A DNA stretch of 64,000 nt, taken from contig CAWCBH010000003.1 in NCBI GenBank assembly GCA_963793785.1, positions 62,001 through 126,000 on the forward strand. The letters are read 5' to 3'. A program made the position numbers and the translations under genes. The notes beneath the pieces were generated by a model. That model made no database searches. It was not told the DNA's origin and worked only from the letters and a program-made list of their open reading frames with translations. Positions 12,835-21,700 of this stretch are shown in pieces. Every line of letters starts with the position of its first letter. Within the stretch, counting starts at the first letter, position 1. The DNA is from CAWCBH01 sp963793785 (lineage in GTDB: Bacteria > Actinomycetota > Thermoleophilia > Solirubrobacterales > 70-9).

Positions 12835-12888
12835 CGGGGCGGTCTCGAAAACCGTGGGGGTGTAAGGCGGCTGTGGGTTGAATCACTG
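12835..12888 (+). other. Degenerate tRNA-Ser(CGA) 3'-half remnant 1
   Basis: Immediately after aconitase is a stretch with the anticodon arm of tRNA-Ser (GCGGT-CTCGAAA-ACCGT, anticodon CGA), a variable-arm-like GTAAGGCGGC, and a decayed T arm GTGGGTTGAATCAC. No 5' half (acceptor, D arm) precedes it; the upstream bases are aconitase coding. It resembles the better-preserved copy at 14795-14880. Such 3'-half fragments are usual traces of elements that recombine into tRNA genes. The rest of 12889-13027 shows nothing recognisable. Confidence 0.6.
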
Positions 12889-13027
12889 CTGTGTTGGATT
12901 GATAACTGCTAGGCTGGGGAGCGTTGGCTGCTGCGTGGGCTCCGAGAGCGCTAGCTGTGTCGATCTTGCGGGACTGGGGCAACTGCGGATCGCGCGGCAA
13001 TCGCACGGGCCCTAGAGACCGATGAGT

Positions 13028-14010
13028 TCACGCTCGCTCCTCCCAGCGATTGCGAGAGTCCGCACCGGAGATCTCCGCGCCGCCTCGCCGTCTCGCCGCA
13101 TGCGCGCTGGCCGACTCCGCTAGGAGCCCGACGAGGTCGTCCGCAAGCGGCGTGCGCGTCGCGGCCGGCGCTAGTGCCTCGATCGTGCGGCTGCCGGCGG
13201 GACGCTCGGCCAGGGACGCGTCGTGGCGCCGGACGGGACGGTGGTCAGCGTCAGCCCGTGCATCGGCACGAGCGCGATCCCTGCAGCGACGAACGCCTGC
13301 GCGGCGGGGAGATCGTCGAGCTCAAACGCCACCTGGGTGCGAAGCCCGCCTCGCGCGCAGAGTTGCTCGACGAGCGAGCGAAAGCGACCCGCCGGTGTGT
13401 CGCGCCGAGGGAGGATCAGCGGCTCCGCTCGAAGGTCGGCGATGCTGACGGCGTCGCGCCGCGCCAGCCGGTGGCCATCGGGTAGGACCACGTAGAGATC
13501 GTCGACGAGCAGCCGTCGGCGCATCAGGCCGCTCGTCTCCGGGATCGCGACCCCGGGCAGGTGGTGGACGACGGCGAGATCGACCTCTCCCCGGCGGAGC
13601 TCCTCGATCGCCTCGGCCGTCTCGAGCTGGACGACCCGGACGGTGAGCTCAGTGTGGGCGCGCCGCAGGTCGCGCACCGCTGCGGGAACGAACGAGGAGA
13701 GGGCGCTGGGGAAGGCGGCCAGACGGAGGCGGAGCGTCGCACCCTGGGCCTCCTCGATCGCCGCCTCGGCACCGGCGACCGCCGCGAGCACGCGCTCGAC
13801 CTGTGGCCGCAGGGTTGCGCCCGCGCGGGTGGCGCGCAGGGGGCGCTGGGAGCGATCGACGAGTGCGACCCCGGCCTCGCGCTCGAGCGCGGCGAGCTGC
13901 TGGGAGACCGCCGACTGCGTGTAGCCGAGGACGTCGGCGGCGGCCGAGATCGAGCCGAGGTCGAGCACGAGCGCGAACGCCCGAAGCCGCTGGACGTCGG
14001 CGAAGGTCAT
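13028..14010 (-). CDS. LysR-family transcriptional regulator (one frameshift near the C-terminus)
   Basis: DNA-binding regulator with an N-terminal winged helix-turn-helix (SAAADVLGYTQSAVSQQLAA, about residues 20-39) and a periplasmic-binding-protein-like effector domain. In the first frame it stops at 13171 with an unrelated Arg/Pro tail. Shifting frame near 13215 gives a better ending (LAERPAGSRTIEALAP...TPLADDLVGLLAES) that runs to TGA at 13028, for about 326 residues, close to the usual LysR length. It is transcribed divergently from the cupin gene, 69 bp apart, with a strong palindrome between them. It probably controls that gene and itself. It lies inside the tRNA-remnant-bounded block. 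Confidence 0.82.
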
Positions 14011-14037
14011 AAAGCAACGCTACTACTGATAGAAGCA

Positions 14038-14056
14038 AATTAAGTGGTGCTTAATT
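14038..14056. promoter_or_regulatory. Palindromic LysR operator candidate
   Basis: A perfect inverted repeat, AATTAAG-TGGTG-CTTAATT, with 7-bp arms and a 5-bp spacer, in the 69-bp gap between the LysR gene and the divergent cupin gene. It is AT-rich in a 70% GC setting. It contains the T-N11-A spacing that LysR regulators commonly bind. Binding by the neighbouring regulator is inference. Confidence 0.6.
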
Positions 14057-14079
14057 ACCTGACTTGCGACCATGGCGCC

Positions 14080-14579
14080 ATGACAACCCAAACCCACACC
14101 ACCGGCAAGGCCGACGGCCACATCATCGCTCCCGGCGAGGGCGAGCGGATCTGGATCGTCGGTGACACGATGACGTTCAAGGCGACGGGCGAGACGACCG
14201 GAGGCAAGCTGCTTCTGTTCGAGAACCTCACGACGCCGGGCGGCGGGCCCCGCCCCATATCCACACCCACGAGGACGAGTTCTTCTTCGTCCTCGACGGG
14301 AGGTTCGAGGTCCGGATCGGGGAGGAGGTCCACACCCTCGATCCCGGCGGCTACGCCTACGTGCCCCGGGGCACAGTCCACAACTTCCGCAACATCGCGG
14401 AGACCGCGAGCCGGATCCTCGTCGGCTTTACCCCCGCCGGGATGGAGGGGTTCTTCCGTGAGTCGGGCCGACCGGCGGCTGACGACGGGCCGGCGCCGCC
14501 GGTGGACGAGGAAGAGATCGCCCGGACGATGGCGGCCGCGCCGAAGTACGGCGTCGAGGCCGTCGCCTTCGACGAGTAA
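14080..14579 (+). CDS. Cupin-domain protein (one frameshift)
   Basis: A small beta-barrel cupin of about 166 residues, of the quercetinase-like/mannose-6-phosphate-isomerase-like type. The first cupin motif is the metal-binding HIHTHEDEFFFVLDGRFE and the second is PRGTVHNFRNI. The expected His, His, Glu and His ligands are all present. The frame breaks at a C-run near 14248-14252; adding one C joins TTPGGGP to PPHIHTHEDE. The ATG at 14080 is preferred over an upstream in-frame GTG. It is divergent from the LysR regulator and followed by a hairpin terminator. The enzyme reaction, if any, is unknown. Confidence 0.78.
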
Positions 14580-14586
14580 GACCAGC

Positions 14587-14629
14587 AGCGCGCCCGGCGT
14601 CCAGGCCCGCGAGGGCACCCGGGCGCGCT
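14587..14629 (+). terminator. Terminator hairpin after the cupin gene
   Basis: An 11-bp perfect stem (AGCGCGCCCGG/CCGGGCGCGCT) with a 21-base loop, eight bases after the cupin stop, followed by the T-richer stretch GTCTGTCTTG. It is a good candidate for transcription termination. Confidence 0.6.
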
Positions 14630-14713
14630 GTCTGTCTTGCGCGGCAAGGAGCAGAGTCAGCTCGCTCGGCGCCGGCATGCTGCCCCGCAGCTGCACCGAT
14701 ACGTTCCGTACCA

Positions 14714-14811
14714 GATGGCGAGCTGCCCGAAAACTGGCGCAATTCGCGGCGCAAGAGAATTCAGAAGCCCTATTTGCAGGCATAAAGCTGATTCCGGGGC
14801 GGTCTCGAAGA
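14714..14811 (+). repeat. Element-end-like repeat, copy A
   Basis: About 98 bp sharing long blocks with copy B at 18070-18167: GATGGC..., AACT(G/A)GCGCAATTCG(C/G)GGCGCA, ATTTG(C)AGGCATAA and GGCGGTCTCGAA. Both copies run straight into the anticodon arm of a tRNA-Ser remnant. The copies sit at equivalent positions relative to the tRNA fragment, as expected for the end of an integrated element joined to its att core. Confidence 0.6.
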
Positions 14812-15705
14812 CCAACCGAAGGTCTCGAAAACCGTTGGCTGTCGTAAGGCGGCTCGTGGGTTCGAATCCCACCCCCTCCGTTCTCGTAGAGGCGAAGCCG
14901 GGGGGCGAGTTATCGCCCGAGCTCGGCCCGAGCTCGAATCTCCACGGGATTCTCCGGGTAGCAGGGGGCCAGGGCATTCAGACGCCAGGGCCGCGCTGAG
15001 CGCAAGCATCGCGGCCGCTCCGCCCGCCGTTCCCGCGATGGCGTTCCCGGCACCGCCGCGCAACGCCTGTGGCAGCAGCTCCACCGCGATCAGCGCCAGC
15101 ATCGCCCCGGCGGCGAAGCCGAAGGAGAAGGGCAACAACGCCGAAACCTCGCTGACCAGCAGGTAGGCGAGGACGGCCCCCACCGGCTGCGGCGCGCTCG
15201 TCCCCACCGCCGCCCAGAACTGGCGGCTGCGGCTGTACCCGGCGGCGGCCATCGGGATCGCCACGCTCGTGCCTCAGGAATGTTCTGGATCGCGATCGCG
15301 ACGATCACGAAGAGGCTGAGCCGGCTGTATCCGACGCGTAGGCGGTGCCGATCGCGAACCCCTCGGGCAGGCTGTGAACGAATAGGACGACGAAGACGAG
15401 AGCCGAGGTCCGGGCGCCTTCGCTGATAACCCGCGTGGCGTGGCGGTCTCGCGACTCGAGAGCGATGCGGGCGAGAACGAGGAAAGCGACCCCGGCCAGA
15501 AGACCGGCGACGACGACGCCGGCCGAGCCCTCGTCGAGCCGGGCAATATCAAGCCGGATATCGAGGCGACCCCCATCACCCCGGCGGCGATCCCAAGCAG
15601 CAGGGGCCGGAGCGCCGCAGCTCGCTCCCCGAGGTAGAAGACTGGGATCGCCCCCAACCCGGTTGCAAGGGCGGTGCCGACGCCGGCGAGGAGGAGGACG
15701 AGCAT
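14770..15705 (-). CDS. ZIP-family metal transporter (three frameshifts, abnormal C-terminus)
   Basis: Membrane permease for divalent metals (Zn/Fe type). It starts MLVLLLAGVGTALATGLGAI. Pieces in three frames give GVMGVASISGLILP, VLFVHSLPEGFAIGTAYAS, VIVAIAIQNIPE and FAAGAMLALIAVELLPQA. The HSLPEG and QNIPE helices are the metal-binding signature of ZIP proteins. Breaks lie near 15541, 15315 and 15265. The normal ZIP end should fall near 14990. Here the frame continues through the tRNA-Ser remnant and repeat copy A (read as GWDSNPR...) to TAG at 14770. That suggests the 3' end was altered by recombination at the tRNA-like site. A run of eight A (15713-15720) lies just upstream of its start. 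Confidence 0.72.
14795..14880 (+). other. tRNA-Ser(CGA) 3'-half remnant 2 (best preserved)
   Basis: Reads GGGGCGGTCTCGAAGACC, then a second anticodon arm GGTCTCGAAAACCGT (loop CTCGAAA, anticodon CGA), a variable arm GGCTGTCGTAAGGCGGC, an intact T arm CGTGGGTTCGAATCCCA, and the acceptor 3' strand CCCCCTCCG. No D arm or 5' acceptor strand is present, so it is not a working tRNA. The doubled anticodon arm (14801-14813 and 14821-14834) looks like a recombination junction. It is fused to the end of the repeat at 14714-14811. Confidence 0.7.
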
Positions 15706-15731
15706 CCTGCGATAAAAAAAATAGAGCTGCC

Positions 15732-16718
15732 TTGGAGTCAGAGGCCCAACTGCCCAAGCCTGAGGGATTGCTGGGTGTCGCGGCCGAGTACGCGACCGAG
15801 AGCGTCCCTGTGGCTCGGCGCGACCAGCACGTCGGAGAGGTGAGGGGGCAGCTCGCAGGGCGCGAGTTCCGCTGCGCCGAGGATGTCGTCGTCCTCGAGT
15901 CGGGGAGGCTCGTCGGCATGGTCTCGATCGAGCGACTTCTGGCCGCCGACTCGCACGCAAGCGTCGAAGACATCATGGACCCAGATCCGCCGAGAGTTGC
16001 GCCGGATACCGACCAGGAGCGGGCCGCCCGGCGGATGGTGGACCGCCACGAATGCAGCTTGGCGGTGGTCGGTGCCGACGGGCGGTTCCTTGGACTGATC
16101 CCGCCGTACCGGATGCTGCGGGTCCTGCTCGACGAGCACGACGAAGACCTCGCGCGCTTGGGGGGCTTTGTCGCCGGATCGGCTCGCGCGCGCGGCGCGG
16201 CAGAGGAACCTGTGGCGCAAAGGCTCTGGCATCGGCTGCCCTGGCTGCTGGTTGGGCTGCTCGGGGCAATGGGCGCGACCGTGATCGTCGGGAGCTTCGA
16301 GCATCAGCTCGAAGCCAACGTCCTGCTCGCCTTCTTCATCCCCGCCGTCGTCTACATGGCTGACGCGGTCGGCACCCAAACCGAGACGGTGCTGATCCGG
16401 GCGCTCGCAGCGGGAGTCACCGTTCGCTCGGTGCTGCGCCGCGAACTGCTCACCGGCCTCGTCATGGGCATCGTGATCGGCGCGGCCTTCCTAGCATTCG
16501 CGCTGGTCGGCTGGGGTGACGTAGAGGTCGCCATCGCGGTCGCGCTGGCGATGTTCGCGAGCTGTTCGATCGCGACCGTCGTGGCGACGGCATTGCCCGC
16601 CGCCTTCCAGCGTCTGGGCAAGGACCCGGCTTTCGGCTCCGGGCCGCTGGCGACGGTCGTTCAAGATCTGCTCTCGATTGCCGTCTACCTGGCGATCGTG
16701 GTGGCAATGGTGGTGTGA
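15732..16718 (+). CDS. MgtE-like divalent cation transporter with CBS pair
   Basis: About 328 residues: a tandem CBS domain (roughly residues 20-135, with DVVVLESGRLVGMVSIERL and CSLAVVGADGRFLGLI), then an MgtE-type membrane domain of about five helices (WLLVGLLGAMGATVIVGSFE; FFIPAVVYMADAVGTQ). MgtE channels import Mg2+ and the CBS pair senses it. The acidic N-terminal domain of classical MgtE is absent, so this is the short form. The start is uncertain; I use TTG 15732, only 26 bp from the divergent ZIP start. It lies in the accessory block with the ZIP gene, forming a small metal-transport pair. Confidence 0.8.
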   Translation: MESEAQLPKPEGLLGVAAEYATESVPVARRDQHVGEVRGQLAGREFRCAEDVVVLESGRLVGMVSIERLLAADSHASVEDIMDPDPPRVAPDTDQERAARRMVDRHECSLAVVGADGRFLGLIPPYRMLRVLLDEHDEDLARLGGFVAGSARARGAAEEPVAQRLWHRLPWLLVGLLGAMGATVIVGSFEHQLEANVLLAFFIPAVVYMADAVGTQTETVLIRALAAGVTVRSVLRRELLTGLVMGIVIGAAFLAFALVGWGDVEVAIAVALAMFASCSIATVVATALPAAFQRLGKDPAFGSGPLATVVQDLLSIAVYLAIVVAMVV

Positions 16719-16767
16719 GGGCAATCGCCCTGCGGCGGGCCGCAGCCCCGCGCTAGGGTCGAGGGCA

Positions 16768-17982
16768 ATGGCTTTCGAGGTCGTCATTGCGGGCGGAGGC
16801 ATCGCCGGTCTCGAGGCGATGCTGGCCCTGCGGGATCTCGCCGGGGAGCGGGTGGGGATCACCGTTGTCTCTCCCGAGCCCGACTTCCTCTACAAGCCAC
16901 TGCTGGTTGAGGAGCCCTTCTCCGCGCAGCCGGCCGAACGCCACGACCTCACCGCGCTGACGGCCACCCTAGGGGCCGATTTCGTCAACCAGCCCGTCGC
17001 CGGGATCGATCCGGGCGATCGTTCGATCGAGCTCGGCGATGGATCGCGCCGCTCATACGACGCCGCTGTCGTCTGTGTCGGCGCGCGCGCCCGCCCGGCC
17101 TACGACGGCGTCACGACATTCCAGGGGTCCGGCGAGAGCCTCGGTCTCCCCGAGCTCCTGGCTGGCGCGGGCTCGGAGCCGAAGCGCATCGCCTTCGTCG
17201 TCCCCGCGGCGACCTGGCCTCTGCCGATCTACGAGCTGGCGATGATGACGCAGCGACATGCCCGGCAGGTCGGCGCGAAGGTCAGCTGCGCGGTCTACAC
17301 CCCAGAGGAGGCGCCGCTGATCCTCTTTGGTAGATCTCCGAGCCAAGCAGTCTCGGAGCTCTTGGCGGCACGCGGGATCGAGGTGCACCCGGGTGCGACG
17401 GTGACCGCGGAGGAGGACGGCCGGCTGGTGACGATGCCGGGTGCCGTTCCGCTCGAGGCCGATCACGTCGTCGCGCTGCCGCTGCTGGAGGGACCCGGAA
17501 TCGCGGGGATTCCGACCGACGCGAACGGCTTCATCCCGATCGACGAGCATGCCCGCGTCAAGGGGTGCGACGACCTCTACGCAGCCGGGGACGGCACCAA
17601 CTTCCCGATCAAGCAGGGCGGCCTGGGAACCCAGCAGGCCGATGCTGCTGCCGAGCACATCGCCGCCCGCGCCGGCGCGCCGGTCGAGCCACGGCCTTTC
17701 CATCCGGTCCTGCGCGGGATGCTGCTCGCGGGCGACGAGTCTCTCAGCCTCAGCCACTCGCTGACCGGCGGAGAGGGTGAGGGAAGGGCTTCGCTGGACT
17801 ACCTCTGGTGGCCCCCCCACAAGGTCAGCGGCCGCTACCTCGCGACCTGGCTGGCCCGCGAGTCGGCGCACATGGAGCCGCTCCCGCCGCACTCTCCCCT
17901 CGAAGTGGAGGTGTGGCTACCCAAGGAGTGGCACCTCGAGCCGGTGGCACTCAATCCGCAGGCTCCCCCTCCCTCGGACTAG
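16768..17982 (+). CDS. FAD/NAD(P)-dependent oxidoreductase, sulfide:quinone reductase-like
   Basis: A 404-residue flavoprotein of the NDH-2/SQR family. It has an N-terminal dinucleotide fold VVIAGGGIAGLEAM, a second fold region (KRIAFVVPAA), and the FAD-contact motif DDLYAAGDGTNFPIKQGGLG. The C-terminus (YLATWLA, WLPKEWHLEP) resembles proteins annotated as NAD(P)/FAD-dependent oxidoreductases near SQR. The paired redox Cys of true SQR enzymes are not evident, so sulfide oxidation is doubtful. The ATG at 16768 has GAGGG just upstream. It lies 49 bp after the MgtE-like gene, within the accessory block. Confidence 0.8.
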   Translation: MAFEVVIAGGGIAGLEAMLALRDLAGERVGITVVSPEPDFLYKPLLVEEPFSAQPAERHDLTALTATLGADFVNQPVAGIDPGDRSIELGDGSRRSYDAAVVCVGARARPAYDGVTTFQGSGESLGLPELLAGAGSEPKRIAFVVPAATWPLPIYELAMMTQRHARQVGAKVSCAVYTPEEAPLILFGRSPSQAVSELLAARGIEVHPGATVTAEEDGRLVTMPGAVPLEADHVVALPLLEGPGIAGIPTDANGFIPIDEHARVKGCDDLYAAGDGTNFPIKQGGLGTQQADAAAEHIAARAGAPVEPRPFHPVLRGMLLAGDESLSLSHSLTGGEGEGRASLDYLWWPPHKVSGRYLATWLARESAHMEPLPPHSPLEVEVWLPKEWHLEPVALNPQAPPPSD

Positions 17983-18381
17983 TTCGAGCCCCGGCATCGG
18001 ACCGCAGCCTCGCCGTGCTCACGGCGGCGCTGCGTACTCGCGACGTCGGGGTCGTCAGGCTGGGTGCCCGATGGCCCGTTGCCCAAGAAACTAGCGCAAT
18101 TCGGGGCGCACAAAAGCTGAGAAAATCTCGATTTGAGGCATAAGTGTGGATCCGTGGCGGTCTCGAAAGCCCCTGCGCCCCGAGCGAATCCGAGGTAGGC
18201 GCGGCGGGGCCGCGGGAGGCAGGGGGTCCGCGCGACCCATACCGCGCCGGCGCGTCGGTAGCCAGGGAGGGATGCCGACGCGATCGCCCCCGGAGGCGGG
18301 ACCGCCCGAGGGCGACGCTCTTGCAAAGCATGCTTCGCGGCCCCGCTTACAGGAAGCTTATACGGCCGGGCGCTCGGGTCG
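17983..18381. other. Gene-poor junction with repeat copy B and tRNA-Ser remnant 3
   Basis: There is no convincing gene in these 399 bases. They hold repeat copy B (18070-18167) and a third anticodon-arm remnant, TGGCGGTCTCGAAAGCC (18155-18171). After that comes unassigned GC-rich sequence with an isolated GCGAATCC reminiscent of a T arm. Core metabolic genes resume at 18382. This looks like the right edge of the accessory block. Confidence 0.55.
18070..18167 (+). repeat. Element-end-like repeat, copy B
   Basis: Partner of the repeat at 14714-14811. Shared blocks include GATGGC, AACTAGCGCAATTCGGGGCG, ATTTGAGGCATAA and GGCGGTCTCGAA. By eye the copies agree at roughly three quarters of positions. 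It ends in the same tRNA-Ser anticodon-arm sequence. Confidence 0.6.
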
Positions 18382-18717
18382 TCAAGCCTTGCCGGGCGCC
18401 GGGCCGTCCTCGGGCCCGGCGACCCCCATTCCCTTGCGCTCGATCAGCTCGATCGCGATCACGCTGCCGAGCGGGCCGACCGGCGTCAGCGTGGCGGCCA
18501 GCAGCGTGTAGGGAGCCTCGCGCGCCAAGACGGCGGCCCAGACCAGCAGGCAGAGGACGATGAAGCCGATCCCATGCGAGAGGCCGAAGATGAAGGTCTC
18601 GTGGTCGAAGCCGGGCAGAAGCCAGAAGGCCAGCAGCGCCGCGAAGATCGCCAGCTCCACCCAGGAGAGGCGCTTCACCCATCTGAAGATCGGGCCCGGG
18701 ACGACCCTGCGCATCAC
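18382..18717 (-). CDS. DUF3817-family small membrane protein
   Basis: A 111-residue integral membrane protein with three to four hydrophobic helices (ELAIFAALLAFWLLPG; GIGFIVLCLLVWAAVLA; YTLLAATLTPVGPLGSVIAI) and a charged loop with conserved His (SHGIGF). It matches the DUF3817 family common in actinobacteria, whose function is unknown. The GTG start (18717) overlaps the kgd stop, with an alternative ATG one codon later, so it is translationally coupled to kgd. Confidence 0.75.
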   Translation of the reverse strand: MMRRVVPGPIFRWVKRLSWVELAIFAALLAFWLLPGFDHETFIFGLSHGIGFIVLCLLVWAAVLAREAPYTLLAATLTPVGPLGSVIAIELIERKGMGVAGPEDGPAPGKA

Positions 18718-21700
18718 GCTTCGCCGCTGAGCGTGGTGAGCACGATCCGCTCCTGCTCGCGCGCGTGGGCGGCCGAGTACCCCTCACCGGGGCTGGCCCG
18801 CTCTGGGCGGCCGATGTAGGCCAGCTCGATCCCCTCGGGAAGCATCCCGAACATCCGCCGCGACATCACCTTCCAGGCGCCCATGTTGCGCGGCTCCTCC
18901 TGCACCCAGACGATCTCCTTCAGGTTCGGATAGGAGGCGATCAGCTCGGCGATCTGCTCGCGGGCGAACGGATAGAGCAGCTCGACCCGGGCGACGGCGA
19001 CGGTCTCGGCGCCCTCGCGCCGATCGCTGGCGTCGATGTCGTAGTAGATCTTCCCGGTGCAGAGGGCGAGCCGCTCGACCTTCTCGCGCCGCTCGGCGGC
19101 GCTGGGGTCGTCGAGGATGAACTGGAACTCGCCCGCGGCCAGATCCTCGAGGCTGGAGGCAGCGCGGTCGAGCCGCAGCAGCCCCTTCGGGGTGAAGACG
19201 ACCAGCGGCCGCGGCTTGCGGATCAGCGCCTGGCGCCGCAGCAGGTGGAAGTACTGGCCGGCAGTGGTCGGGTTGGCGATCCGCAGGTTTCCCTCTGCGG
19301 CCAGGGCCAGGAAGCGCTCGATCCGAGCGCTCGAATGCTCGGGACCGGATCCCTCGTAGCCGTGCGGCAGCAGCAACGTCAACCGGTTGGTCTGGCCCCA
19401 CTTCGCCTCGCCCGAGGCGATGAAGCTGTCGATGATCACCTGGCCGGAGTTGGCGAAATCGCCGAATTGCGCCTCCCAGAGCACCAGCGAGCTGTCGTCG
19501 GCCGCCGAGTAGCCGTACTCGAAGCCGAGGCAGGCGGCCTCCGAAAGCGGGCTGTTATAGAGCTCGAATGGGGCCGTGGCACCCTCGAGGTTCTGCATCG
19601 GGCAGTACTCGAGGCCGGTCTTCTCGTCGTGCAGGACGAGGTGGCGATGGGAGAAGGTGCCGCGCTCGGTGTCCTGGCCGGTGAGGCGGATGTGGACGCC
19701 GTCGGTGAGCAGCGACGCGAAGGCCAGCGACTCGGCGTGCCCGAACTCGATTCCTCCCTGGTCGATCGACTCCAGTCGCTTCGCCAGCGGCTTACGCAGC
19801 TTGCGATGGACCGTGAAGCTCTCCGGGACCTGCAGCAACCCCTCATTCAGCGACCGCAGCCCCTGCTCGGGCACGGTCGTGTCGACCGGTGGGCTGGCGC
19901 TGCGATCGAGCTCGCCGGTGCCGGTGGTCACGGTCGGGTCCTCGTATTCGCCGGCCTCCATCTTCTCCCGCAGGCCCTTCAGCGCTGCGGACAGCTCCTC
20001 GCGGCGCTCGTCGGAGCTGCGCTCGACCTCGTCCGGGGTGACGACGCCTTCGCCGACCAGCGCCTCGGCGTAGATCTCGGAAGCCGGCTTGTGGGCCTTG
20101 ATCTTGGCCGCCATCTGCGGCTGCGTGTAGGCGGGCTCGTCGGTCTCGTTGTGGCCGAAGCGGCGGTAGCCGATCACGTCGATGACGATGTCGCGGCCCC
20201 AGCGCTCGCGGTAGGCCATCGCGAGCCGGATCGACGCCGAGCAGGCTTCGACATCGTCGGCATTGACGTGGATGATCGGGACGTTGAAGCCCTTTGCCAT
20301 GTCGGCGGCGTAGGGGGTCGAGCGGCCGTCCTCGGGGTCGGTCGTGAAGCCGACCTGGTTGTTCTGGATGATGTGGATCGTGCCGCCGGTCGTGTAGCCG
20401 TCGAGCGCCTGCAGGTTGAAGGTCTCGGCGACGACCCCCTGGCCGGGGAAGGCGGCGTCGCCGTGCAGCAACACCGGGACCGAGCGCTTGACGTCGTGGT
20501 CGAGCTTCGGGCCGTCGAACTGCGTCTGCCCGTAGCGGGCGGCGCCGGTGACAACCGGATTCACGTACTCGAGATGGCTCGGGTTCGGATAAAGCCGCAC
20601 GGAGATCTTCTCGCTCTCGTGCGTCTCGAGGATGCCCTGGTGGCCGTAGTGGTACTTGACGTCGCCGGTGCCGCCGTGGGGGATCGCGGCGACCGCCTTT
20701 ACGGCGTCGATCGCCTTCGAGCCCTCGAACTCGGCGAAGATCGAGTCCACCGGGCGCCCGAGGGTGTGGGCGAGGACGCTGAGCCGGCCCCGGTGGGCCA
20801 TCCCGAAGACGACCTCCTCGGCGCCGCCGCGATGGGCGAGGGTCGCGAGCTCGTCGAGCATCGGCACGATTGCGTCGAGGCCCTCGATCGAGAACATCTT
20901 CTGGCCCAGGTAGGCCTTCTCGATGAAGCGCTCGAACTGGAAGACGTCGATCAACCGGCCGAGCAGGCGGCGTTTCTCGTCCGCCGTCAGCGCCTGCCGG
21001 TGGGCGGCGGTCTCGATCATCTCCCGTAGCCACATCCGCTGCTGGTGCGAGGAGAGGTGCTCGATCTGGTAGGCCATCGTGCCGCAATAGGCCTCGCGCA
21101 TCCGCGGCAGCGCCTCCAGCAATGTCTCCCCGGGCACGCCGATGCGAAGGATCGAGGCCGGCACCTGCGCCATCAGCTCCGGCGTCAGGCCGAGGTTCTC
21201 GGGCTGGATCGCCGGATCGCCCTTTGGCTCGGAGCCGAGCGGGTCGAGTCGCGCCGCGAGGTGGCCGTGGGTGCGGTAGGCCTTCAGCAGCGAGGTGGCG
21301 GCCTGGACGGCCTGCAACAGCTCCTCGCTCGGGGCCTGGGAGACGGCGGGCGCGGCAGCCGCGCCCAGCGGCGGAGCGGAGGCGGAGGCGGGGTGGGCGC
21401 TGGTGACCACCGAGGCCTCGAGACCGAGATCGGCGGCGACGCCTTCATAGAAGCCGTCCTCGCCCTGCAGCAGCTGCTCGATCCGGCGCAGGAAGGAGCC
21501 GGACTCGGCTCCCTGGATGATCCGGTGGTCGTAGGTGGAGGTCATCGTCATCACCTTGGAGACGCCCAGCGCCCTGATCCGGTCCGGCGACGCGTGCGCC
21601 CACTCGGGCGGGTATGCGATCGACCCGGTGGCGACGATCGTCCCCTGCCCGCTCATCAGCCGCGGTACCGAGGCGACGGTGCCGAGACCGCCCGGATTGG

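Noticed and set aside
14795..14880. A complete tRNA-Ser gene
   Set aside because: Only the anticodon arm, variable arm, T arm and 3' acceptor strand exist. Upstream sequence cannot form the 5' acceptor strand or D arm.
18765..21029. A ~750-residue plus-strand frame opposite kgd
   Set aside because: Shadow of kgd; low-complexity Leu/Arg/Asp/Gly composition and no ribosome-binding site or domains.
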